DNA of 16,123 nt. Source: QZKY01 sp964488675 (GTDB taxonomy: Bacteria > Pseudomonadota > Gammaproteobacteria > Burkholderiales > Burkholderiaceae_D). Location of the stretch: contig CAZAWA010000049.1 in NCBI GenBank assembly GCA_964488675.1, positions 1 through 16,123 of the forward strand, given 5' to 3'. Below the pieces are notes generated by a model. That model was not told the DNA's origin. It was given only the letters and a program-made list of their open reading frames with translations, and did not search any database. How positions within the stretch are numbered: the stretch's first letter is position 1; each line of letters starts with the position of its first letter. A program made the position numbers and the translations under genes. Below, piece by piece: positions 7,075-12,810 of this stretch.

Positions 7075-8088
7075 ATGCGCACCTCCGCACCCAGTCCGAT
7101 CAAAGCGGTCATTTTTCTGGATCAGGCCAGAGTATTGGCGCCGCTTTTTTCTGCCTGGCGCAGCGCAGGTCACCAGATCGTCGCGATCGTCAGTCTCAAG
7201 ACACGATCATCGCCGCGCAAATGGCGCAGGGACCACTGGCTCGGCCATTTTGCCCCAGACTGGTCGGTTTCCGTACAGGTAAAAAAGCTTTTTCCTGACT
7301 GCCCGTGGATAGAGGTGCCGCTTGAAGCAAACTGGGACGAACTGGCTTCCCGCCTGGCGCCTTTGCAGGCAGATGTCCTGATATCGGCCTACTTTCAAAA
7401 ACGCATACCGGAAATAATCCTTTCTCTTTTCCCGCATGGCGGCGTCAACCTTCATCCCGCGCTCCTGCCACACTTCAGGGGGCCCAACCCAATACTTCAG
7501 ATGGTCTTGCAGGATGCCTGGCGGGAATGCGGCGGCGTCAGCTTGCACCAGATGACGCAAAAATTTGATGAGGGAGACATTATCGCCTCCGCTCGTCTGG
7601 AGCCCTCCTGCTGGCAAACAAACCTGACCCTGGATCAAGGCATTGCTGGCGCCATCGCCAAGCTGGTGGCGGATGCCCTTCCTGCCTATTGTCGAGGAGA
7701 GAAAAAAGCTGTTGCGCAGCCTTCCGGCAACTATGCCTGGGCCAGTCTGATGCCCGAAATAGGCGTCAAGCACACATGGTCGCTGGCCCATTTCTCACGA
7801 ATTGTGTCGCTGCTGGGACGCAGCAGAAATATTTTTGTGACCATTGGCGAAAGAAAAATCCGCTTGCACGCAGATATCGAAGCAGTCGGTCCGCCTACCG
7901 GTCTTCCGCCACAAATTGCCGCAGGTCGTGTCGGATTTGATCTGGCCGACACACGCGTCACCTGCGCCCGCTCATCAGGATTGAAGCGACGCCTTGCCGA
8001 AATAGGCACCATGCTGGATCTGCGGCACGCAAAACCCGGCAATGTGCCGATAGTTTTCGCCTCCGAGTCCAGTCCATCGACTATTTGA
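7075..8088 (+). CDS. Formyltransferase-fold protein of the peptide cluster
   Basis: The 337-residue protein has a formyl_transf_N domain. GGVNLHPALLPHFRGPNPI carries the catalytic Asn125 and His127 and the family's LLP.xRG loop. GGVSLHQMTQKFDEGDII carries the catalytic Asp165 and the DxGD motif. These match methionyl-tRNA and glycinamide-ribonucleotide formyltransferases, which use 10-formyl-THF. The C-terminal 130 residues do not resemble the usual Fmt tRNA-binding domain, so it is not the housekeeping Fmt. The likely role is formylation of an amine on the peptide product or on a sugar attached to it, which is inference. It follows the nucleotidyltransferase after 15 bases. Its stop lies inside the 3' end of the convergent kinase gene (8-base overlap). 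Confidence 0.8.
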   Translation: MRTSAPSPIKAVIFLDQARVLAPLFSAWRSAGHQIVAIVSLKTRSSPRKWRRDHWLGHFAPDWSVSVQVKKLFPDCPWIEVPLEANWDELASRLAPLQADVLISAYFQKRIPEIILSLFPHGGVNLHPALLPHFRGPNPILQMVLQDAWRECGGVSLHQMTQKFDEGDIIASARLEPSCWQTNLTLDQGIAGAIAKLVADALPAYCRGEKKAVAQPSGNYAWASLMPEIGVKHTWSLAHFSRIVSLLGRSRNIFVTIGERKIRLHADIEAVGPPTGLPPQIAAGRVGFDLADTRVTCARSSGLKRRLAEIGTMLDLRHAKPGNVPIVFASESSPSTI

Positions 8089-9103
8089 CGCAGAGACTCG
8101 CAGATGAACCAAGCGCGCCGGCAATAACTGGCGCGACGGCGTCAAGATCCGTGCCCACTGACAATCTGAAAGCGGGTATGCAAGAAACCATGTGCAGCAC
8201 ACTGTCAAAACGCCTGTCCTGTGAGGGCAACAGCCCCGACCGCCCGACCCGGACATTATCGGTCGTTAATTCAACAGCGGCTTCAATCGCCGGCAGTGGT
8301 GTCACCCTGGATTCCGTCCCTGCTGTACGAGCGAGACTAAAAATGCAGCGAATCGGCCTGGGGTCTTTGTCGATTATCCGGAACTTTTTTTCCAGCACAT
8401 TCCGAGACAGCGGTTGTTCGCCTTCATCGTCCCACTGTCCCGAGAAAAATGGCGCCAGCCAAGGAAGCATGTCAACCGTGTTTCGGTGAACCTTCAGATG
8501 CCGAGGGAACCCCCACCCGGTCGTATGACCGATTTCGTTCTTCAGAATCGTCGCATCGTCCGAACAAAGACCAAAACCTTGCGCAAGCAGAGACAAGCTC
8601 GTCGTTGTCTTCCCGGTGCCGCTCGGCGCAAAAATAAGGATGTTGGCTTCCTGATCCGGCCATCTCAGTGAAGCCGCATGCAGGATGAACTGCCCGGATT
8701 GATCGATGGCGTCCTCGAGAGCCATGATGAGACAACTCCCTGAAATCCTGTGCGCGTGAGCAGGACTCGCCACAATCCGCGAGCGTCGTTGATCACGATA
8801 GATCTTGAGCGATATCTGTCCGGAAAAAACCAGCCAGATGAAAGCTTCCGTCGCCGCCATCACGCCAACGCCTTCCGCAAATATCTCATTCTCGGCAATG
8901 ATTTGGGCGTGAGACGGAATGACCTCCGGTTGGCCAAGCTCGATTGCCAGTTCGTAGTTGTGCCGCCCGTGGAGCAGAGCCGTTTCCCAACGGCCTAGCA
9001 ATGAACCAACCGTTGATTCGAGTCTGGTTATCAGGTGCGGGTGGGAAAGCGACAGGCGGATGCCGCCATGCACCATATCAAGAAAGATGTGCTGTTCAGG
9101 CAA
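8081..9103 (-). CDS. HprK-related kinase of a RiPP-type cluster (HprK-related kinase A-like)
   Basis: This 340-residue protein has an HPr-kinase-like P-loop fold. LHAASL (141-146) is followed by the Walker A motif APSGTGKTTTSL (159-170) and LCSDDATIL (179-187), which carries the acidic pair expected to bind metal and act as base. It lacks the N-terminal HprK domain and the HprK signature, and there is no HPr or PTS gene nearby, so it is not the true HPr kinase. Related kinases in paeninodin-type lasso clusters phosphorylate a Ser of the peptide. I infer that it phosphorylates the products of the small genes upstream. The start is a TTG at 9103 (the codon next to the overlapping B2 stop), supported by GGGAGG 5 bases upstream. 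The next in-frame ATG is nine codons later. Its 3' end overlaps the formyltransferase-like gene. Confidence 0.85.
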   Translation of the reverse strand: MPEQHIFLDMVHGGIRLSLSHPHLITRLESTVGSLLGRWETALLHGRHNYELAIELGQPEVIPSHAQIIAENEIFAEGVGVMAATEAFIWLVFSGQISLKIYRDQRRSRIVASPAHAHRISGSCLIMALEDAIDQSGQFILHAASLRWPDQEANILIFAPSGTGKTTTSLSLLAQGFGLCSDDATILKNEIGHTTGWGFPRHLKVHRNTVDMLPWLAPFFSGQWDDEGEQPLSRNVLEKKFRIIDKDPRPIRCIFSLARTAGTESRVTPLPAIEAAVELTTDNVRVGRSGLLPSQDRRFDSVLHMVSCIPAFRLSVGTDLDAVAPVIAGALGSSASLCVK

Positions 9104-9575
9104 GACTGCCTCCCGGATCCCCTGCCTTTAAATCGGGCTGTTTGTCATTTTCTGACTGGTACACATGAATAGTCAGCATGCCCGCCGCAGGCTCGCCGAT
9201 CACAGGGCGGGCATCCAGGCATACCCAGCAATGGGCGTCGATGCGACTGCCGGCAACCGAGTCCGGTTCCAGGCCAAAATGGAGTTCCGGCTGATATCCC
9301 GCCTTGCACAGGAATCGATATCCCAGCAAGCCAATCCGCAGGCATCTGCGGTCACGCATGAACAGCGGGCCGCGCACTGCCTTGCGTATTTTTCTCTCGA
9401 CATACTCCGGTGATATTCCATGGTAGGCGGGCGAAGGCTTCGCCGCCGCCAATTGCAGCACCCCGCCAAAATTTTTTTTCCAGACAAGGAGAGGCAGCGT
9501 GCGCGCGGCAAACCAGAGTTCCGCGCTGAAGAGCAGGCGCGACCACCGGTTAAGGTTGGAGTGTGGCCAAATCAT
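9096..9575 (-). CDS. Lasso-peptide B2-like leader protease (transglutaminase-like)
   Basis: The 159-residue length and pattern fit the lasso biosynthesis B2 / Transglut_core3 family, cysteine proteases that remove the leader of a B1-bound precursor. A helical N-terminal half is followed by RDRRCLRIGLLGYRFLCKAG with the candidate nucleophile Cys78, then by DAHCWVCLD with catalytic His115. The family usually reads AHAWVE here, with an Asp about 12 residues after the His. In this protein the Ala and Glu are both Cys (116 and 119), and position 127 is Gly with Glu128 next to it, so the third catalytic residue is uncertain. The start overlaps the B1 stop as ATGA, with an AAGGGG directly abutting the ATG, which suggests translation is coupled to B1. 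Its own stop overlaps the kinase start. Confidence 0.82.
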   Translation of the reverse strand: MIWPHSNLNRWSRLLFSAELWFAARTLPLLVWKKNFGGVLQLAAAKPSPAYHGISPEYVERKIRKAVRGPLFMRDRRCLRIGLLGYRFLCKAGYQPELHFGLEPDSVAGSRIDAHCWVCLDARPVIGEPAAGMLTIHVYQSENDKQPDLKAGDPGGSLA

Positions 9576-9856
9576 CCCCTTGATACCAGGACGCCCTCTT
9601 CCAGGAGATAACCAAGCAATTCGGACAAGTCCTGCGCCAGCACATCAGGGACCACATCGTATTCCTGCGCGATAGCGCCCATCATCGCCTCGAAATTACC
9701 TATCCCATCCAGACGCGCAATAAAGTCCCGCGCCGTTTCGTTGCACGAATACAGCTGGCCACTTTTGACCATCAGAATCACCGCTCCATCCCCAACTGAA
9801 CGCATCGTGGCGTCTGGCGACAGTGAAAGAATCATTGCGCTGTGAAATGTGCTCAT
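9572..9856 (-). CDS. PqqD-family leader-binding protein (B1 / RRE)
   Basis: A 94-residue PqqD-like RiPP recognition element. It reads GDGAVILMVKSGQLYSCNETARDFIARLDG, then the helical region FEAMMGAIAQEYDV and LAQDLSELLGYLLEEGVLV, matching the family pattern of a beta-hairpin followed by winged-helix helices. Such proteins bind the leader of a precursor peptide and hand it to the B2 protease and modifying enzymes. There is no PqqA, PqqC or PqqE nearby, so PQQ synthesis is excluded. An AGGA lies 4-5 bases before the ATG. The three precursor-like genes are just upstream on the same strand, separated by a hairpin terminator. Of known families it most resembles, from memory, the 'HPr-rel-A system PqqD family'. 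Confidence 0.85.
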   Translation of the reverse strand: MSTFHSAMILSLSPDATMRSVGDGAVILMVKSGQLYSCNETARDFIARLDGIGNFEAMMGAIAQEYDVVPDVLAQDLSELLGYLLEEGVLVSRG

Positions 9857-9899
9857 ATTGTCCTGAAACTCTCACGGAATTAAATGCACAACATGACAA

Positions 9900-9919
9900 A
9901 ACGGGGCCTGAGCCCCGTT
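9900..9919 (-). terminator. Hairpin terminator between precursor genes and B1
   Basis: An 8-pair perfect stem (9919-9912 with 9907-9900, AACGGGGC/GCCCCGTT) with a 4-base loop is followed by a short T run (TTTTGT). It overlaps the stop of the third peptide gene by one base at most. Placed between the peptides and B1-B2-kinase, it would let peptide mRNA exceed enzyme mRNA, as is common in RiPP operons. Confidence 0.7.
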
Positions 9920-9994
9920 CTATCTTCCCTGCCGGGTTAACGCCGACCGGCCGTTGCACTTCACTGCAGCAGGTTTTACATAGGATTTTTCCAT
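9920..9994 (-). CDS. Third precursor-like micro-peptide (24 aa, degenerate)
   Basis: This 24-residue frame starts with ATG one base after the stop of the second peptide (TAAGATG), so it can be translated by re-initiation; it has no clear ribosome site of its own. It keeps the marks of the two preceding leaders at the same positions: Tyr5-Val-Lys-Pro8 and Thr20, with Lys7 and Lys12. The middle (residues 13-19, CNGRSAL) is unlike them. Only four residues follow Thr20 (RQGR), so little or no core remains. It may be a decaying copy, a leader-only peptide, or a coincidence of an old duplication. It ends right at the terminator hairpin. Confidence 0.5.
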   Translation of the reverse strand: MEKSYVKPAAVKCNGRSALTRQGR

Positions 9995-9995
9995 C

Positions 9996-10082
9996 TTATA
10001 CAGGCTTTGAAATCGCGCCCTGAGTAACCTCTGCCAGATTGTCGCGCTTCATGACTACCGGTTTTACATAGATTTTTTTCAT
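9996..10082 (-). CDS. Second precursor peptide (28 aa) of the lasso-like RiPP cluster
   Basis: A 28-residue peptide with leader IYVKPVVMKRDNLAEVTQ and a C-terminal stretch GAISKPV. Residues 1-21 are identical to those of the first peptide except Ala17 for Ile17, although eight of the other codons differ silently. That is strong evidence that this frame is translated and selected. Tyr5, Pro8 and Thr20 have the spacing of the lasso leader motif YxxP...T, which B1 proteins bind. If cleavage follows one residue after the Thr, as in lasso precursors, the core is GAISKPV with Ser25 at core position 4. There is no Asp or Glu for a lasso ring. A Shine-Dalgarno AAGGAAG lies about 6 bases before the ATG, and the first peptide stop is 48 bases upstream. 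Confidence 0.85.
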   Translation of the reverse strand: MKKIYVKPVVMKRDNLAEVTQGAISKPV

Positions 10083-10130
10083 ACCCGCTTCCTTTTCGAA
10101 ATTACAACACAGACATCACCAATGTACGCT

Positions 10131-10226
10131 TTACGCTACATTCTTGCCACCGGATACGATGAATTGCGTCACCTCGATCAGATTGTCGCGCTTCATTACA
10201 ACAGGCTTTACATAGATTTTCTTCAT
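10131..10226 (-). CDS. First precursor peptide (31 aa) of the lasso-like RiPP cluster
   Basis: A 31-residue peptide beginning MKKIYVKPVVMKRDNL, with Tyr5, Pro8, Leu16 and Thr20 matching the lasso leader consensus YxxPxLxxxGxLxxxT in spacing (Val10 and Asp14 replace Leu and Gly). The predicted core after Thr20-Gln21 is FIVSGGKNVA. It shares Ser25 (core position 4) with the second peptide and has no acidic residue for a lasso macrolactam. AAGGGG lies 6 bases before the ATG, which is the best ribosome site of the three peptides. It is the promoter-proximal gene of the chain peptide-peptide-peptide-B1-B2-kinase. The frame was accepted because of the silent-substitution pattern against the second peptide and the B1/B2 neighbours. 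Confidence 0.87.
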   Translation of the reverse strand: MKKIYVKPVVMKRDNLIEVTQFIVSGGKNVA

Positions 10227-10281
10227 TTTCGCGCCCCTTGATTGTCATAATTTGTCCTACGGCACACTTTGGCAGCTTATC

Positions 10282-10309
10282 ATGTTTGGATGCTTGTTTT
10301 CAATCATTT
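10282..10309 (-). promoter_or_regulatory. Candidate promoter of the precursor operon
   Basis: On the minus strand TTGAAA and GATAAG are separated by 16 bases, roughly 55 bases before the first peptide ATG. Five of six and four of six positions match consensus. It lies in the 117-base region 10227-10343 shared with the divergent ligase operon. I see no clear promoter for the opposite direction and no convincing operator palindrome. Confidence 0.4.
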
Positions 10310-10343
10310 ACCCGCACAAAATTAGGCCAGCAGTCTTCTTGAC

Positions 10344-11786
10344 ATGAATATTGAATCGACGCCTCTGCTGACCCTTCTGCCAAAAAGCGCCGCGCTGTAT
10401 TGCGTCCGAAGCCAGCGCTACTGGACGCTTGATGACATTCATGCCGAGGTAACTGCGCGCATTGCCAGATTCGCCGCCATGGGACTGGCCCGAGGCGCCT
10501 GGGTAGCCATCGGGCACGAAGATGCCATCGACTATCTTCTCGAACTTTTTTCGGCTTGGGCTTACGGTCTGTGCGCCGTAGCGGTCAACCCGCGCCTGCC
10601 GGATGAAGAACGAAGCAATCTCTGCCAGAACATTCCTGTTGATGCCTGGCTCGGAACACACGATTTCTGCCTGTCGCAACGGCGAACCTCCCAGACCAAC
10701 AACCGAACTTCACCCGATCTTGCGCCCCCCGCGCTAATCATGATGTCTTCCGGCACGACCGGCAGGCCCAAGGGGATCGCACATACCTTCGGCAGTCTGC
10801 GCGCCCGTACGGCACTGAATATCGCGGAAATCGGTGTCCCGTCCCTGGAGCGCAGCCTGTGCGTTCTTCCTGTCCACTTCGGACATGGCCTGATAGGCAA
10901 TTGCCTCACGCCCCTGCTTGCCGGTGGCACGCTGCATGTGTGGTCGTCCCCAGATCTTTCGGAACTTCGTGTCTTGGGTGAAGTGATAGACCGGTACAAG
11001 ATCACCTTCATGAGTTCAGTTCCCAGTTTCTGGAGACTGGCCATGCGTGTCTCGCCCAGACCCCATAAGCCCATGCGCCGCGTGCATATCGGCTCTGCGC
11101 CGCTTTCACGGGATCAGTGGCACACGATCGCCGATTGGACCGGAACGCAATCTGTTTTCAACATGTATGGCATGACAGAAACGGCCAACTGGATTGGCGG
11201 CGGCGCCCTTTCGGAAGCGCGAGGTCGTGACGGCTTTGTCGGCCGATGCTGGGGCGGCGCACTCAGGGTGCTGAATGCCAAAGGCGTGATGGTCGAAAAG
11301 GGGGAGGGGGAAGTCCTGATTCAGTCGCCCAGCATGATGGCCGGTTACTGGGATGACCCCGACAGCACGCGGGCAGCATTTTTGGATGGCTGGTTTCGCA
11401 CCGGCGACATTGGTCAACTCGACAAACAGGGTGCACTAACACTCGTTGGCCGGATAAAATCGGAGATTAATTATGCCGGCATAAAAATTCAGGCGGAAGA
11501 AATCGACATCCTGCTCGAGCGACATCCCGACATTATTGAGGCGTGCGCATTCTCGCTGCCCGATGTCGTCGCAGGCGAATGCGTCGCCGCTGCGGTGGTG
11601 ATGGCAGAAGGTGTTCAGATGGATGCCGAGACAATCAAGGCCTGGTGCAGGGCCAGAGTTCGCGCAGAAGCCGTTCCTGTCCACCTGTTTGCCTTACCGC
11701 AGCTCCCCAGAAACGACCGTGGAAAGCTTCAGCGTGCCGAAGCCCAGAGCGCAATCAAAAGGCTATTGAGTGAGCAAAAATCCTGA
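10344..11786 (+). CDS. ANL-family acyl-activating enzyme (AMP-dependent ligase)
   Basis: This 480-residue enzyme has all core motifs of the acyl-CoA synthetase/adenylation superfamily. These are LIMMSSGTTGRPKGIAHT (131-148, the P-loop-like A3), NMYGMTET (273-280, A5), GWFRTGDIG (349-357, A7), GRIKSEINYAGIKIQAEEID (369-388, A8 hinge) and PRNDRGKLQR with Lys461 (A10). It activates a carboxylic acid as acyl-AMP. The A4 region reads VHFGHGLIG and lacks the FDxS Asp that anchors an alpha-amino group, so a fatty or aryl acid is likelier than an amino acid. The next two genes encode a GNAT and a carrier protein, so the acyl group is probably loaded on that carrier. The GNAT start overlaps its 3' end. 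It has no good Shine-Dalgarno and is divergent from the precursor peptides. Confidence 0.9.
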   Translation: MNIESTPLLTLLPKSAALYCVRSQRYWTLDDIHAEVTARIARFAAMGLARGAWVAIGHEDAIDYLLELFSAWAYGLCAVAVNPRLPDEERSNLCQNIPVDAWLGTHDFCLSQRRTSQTNNRTSPDLAPPALIMMSSGTTGRPKGIAHTFGSLRARTALNIAEIGVPSLERSLCVLPVHFGHGLIGNCLTPLLAGGTLHVWSSPDLSELRVLGEVIDRYKITFMSSVPSFWRLAMRVSPRPHKPMRRVHIGSAPLSRDQWHTIADWTGTQSVFNMYGMTETANWIGGGALSEARGRDGFVGRCWGGALRVLNAKGVMVEKGEGEVLIQSPSMMAGYWDDPDSTRAAFLDGWFRTGDIGQLDKQGALTLVGRIKSEINYAGIKIQAEEIDILLERHPDIIEACAFSLPDVVAGECVAAAVVMAEGVQMDAETIKAWCRARVRAEAVPVHLFALPQLPRNDRGKLQRAEAQSAIKRLLSEQKS

Positions 11787-12360
11787 GAGGCAAAACTCCT
11801 CCCTTTCTGACACCCTGCATACACCGCGCTTCTCGCTGGTGCCGCTTGGCCGCTGGAAGGCGTTTCGCCTGAGTTACAAGTGGACGCGCGATCCTGAACT
11901 GATGCTTAACTTGACGCGATCATCAGCGCCCCGATCAGGCTGGAAATGGTACCGTCAGATGTGGTCGCCGAACCAGCGCACCAAGTTTTGCCATGCCATC
12001 ATTCCGGCCGGAACCACAACGCCCATTGGCATGCACGCGATCAGGCTGTCCGGCTACCGATCCGCGATAATGTACATCGCCATCCATGACCGCGATTGGT
12101 GGGAAAAGGGCGTTGTTCTGGAGGTGCGGGCGAAAATCATGAATCACTTTTTCCGCAATGGCAATATTGAACGGTATTACGCCGAAGTCAACGCCCGAAA
12201 TATTGCCTCCCTCTTCAACTACGGCAAACTGGGCTTCAAGCATATCGGCACCCTGCATCAGGCAAACCAGGACCCCGTTACCAAGGAAGTGTTTGATGTG
12301 TGCATGTTCGAACTGTTCCGGACAGACTGGGAGAAATCCTCATGGTCGGAGATGGCATGA
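11770..12360 (+). CDS. GNAT-family N-acyltransferase (RimJ/RimL-like)
   Basis: The 196-residue protein has a GNAT fold. The end of the domain, IERYYAEVNARNIASLFNYGKLGFKHIG, is the typical RimJ/RimL pattern (V...N..S...Y.KLGF...G). The expected acyl-donor pyrophosphate loop (Q/RxxGxG/A) aligns with WEKGVVL, where the second small residue is Val, so the donor may not be ordinary acetyl-CoA. The start is a GTG inside the last codons of the ligase gene (17-base overlap), and the stop overlaps the carrier protein start as ATGA. GNAT enzymes that put fatty acyl groups on RiPPs are known (selidamide type). Sitting between a ligase and a carrier protein, this one probably moves the carrier-bound acyl group to the amine of a peptide. 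That is inference. Confidence 0.82.
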   Translation: MSKNPERQNSSLSDTLHTPRFSLVPLGRWKAFRLSYKWTRDPELMLNLTRSSAPRSGWKWYRQMWSPNQRTKFCHAIIPAGTTTPIGMHAIRLSGYRSAIMYIAIHDRDWWEKGVVLEVRAKIMNHFFRNGNIERYYAEVNARNIASLFNYGKLGFKHIGTLHQANQDPVTKEVFDVCMFELFRTDWEKSSWSEMA

Positions 12361-12641
12361 CAGCTGAAGATGCTGCCCGCGAAGTGATCGCTGTCGCGCT
12401 GGCAATATCGCCTGATCGCGTCGGCCTGTTCGACACGGTTGACACGCTGGCTGAATGGACCAGCATCGCCCATGTGCGGCTTGTCCTTGAAATTGAATCA
12501 CGGTTCAACTGCACCATCTCGCCAGAAGCAATTATCAGTTTACGCTCTGTCGAAAGCATTTTGACTCTATTAAAGTCCGGTCAAATTTTCCACGCAACCA
12601 GCGCCGAAGCGGCTACCCGCGATGCGCCCACGCCTGCTTGA
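12357..12641 (+). CDS. Acyl carrier protein
   Basis: The 94-residue protein has the four-helix carrier pattern: TAEDAAREVIAVALAISPDRV, then LFDTVDTLAEWTSIAHVRLVLEIESRF, and ISLRSVESILTLL. Ser36 in WTSIAHVRLVLEIE aligns with the phosphopantetheine Ser of DSLxxVELVxxxE, although the preceding Asp is Thr. The start ATG overlaps the GNAT stop (ATGA), with GGAG 5 bases upstream. An in-frame ATG at 12342, also with a Shine-Dalgarno, would add five residues. The tail after residue 75 is low in structure. It most likely carries the acyl group made by the ligase at 10344-11786. It is not the fatty-acid AcpP, whose fab neighbours are absent. Confidence 0.82.
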   Translation: MTAEDAAREVIAVALAISPDRVGLFDTVDTLAEWTSIAHVRLVLEIESRFNCTISPEAIISLRSVESILTLLKSGQIFHATSAEAATRDAPTPA

Positions 12642-12743
12642 CCAGAAAAGTTCTGCGTTAATCGCCCATCACCCGCCAAATGCTTCAATTTATAACAAGT
12701 GTAATAGTTTGTTTCCCCCGCGTTCAGCACTGAAAATTCTGTC

Positions 12744-12749
12744 TATAGT
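12744..12749 (+). promoter_or_regulatory. Candidate -10 element for the Tyr-rich exported protein
   Basis: TATAGT lies 61 bases before the ATG at 12811, within the 169-base gap after the carrier protein gene. I see no good -35 box. Confidence 0.35.
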
Positions 12750-12810
12750 GCAATCAAGGCACGGCACCACTGCCAGCACAAAATTTAATCTGCATGAACT
12801 GGAGGTCCAT

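Noticed and set aside
7207..7791. Minus-strand 194-codon frame inside the formyltransferase-like gene
   Set aside because: It is a shadow of the plus-strand gene, which carries the catalytic Asn-His-Asp motifs; the shadow has none.
8081..9103. True HPr kinase/phosphorylase (HprK)
   Set aside because: The N-terminal HprK domain and signature are missing, and no HPr, PtsN or rpoN genes are near. The operon context is a peptide cluster.
9572..9856. PqqD of pyrroloquinoline quinone synthesis
   Set aside because: There is no PqqA with the Glu-Tyr pair, nor PqqB, C or E. The neighbours are a B2 protease, a kinase and lasso-leader-like peptides.
9823..10023. Plus-strand 66-codon frame opposite the micro-genes
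   Set aside because: It has no family resemblance and crosses the terminator hairpin. The minus-strand frames show the silent-substitution pattern of real coding.
9920..10226. Classical lasso peptides
   Set aside because: The leader fits, but cores of 10, 7 and 3 residues have no Asp or Glu at positions 7-9, and no AsnB-like cyclase is present.
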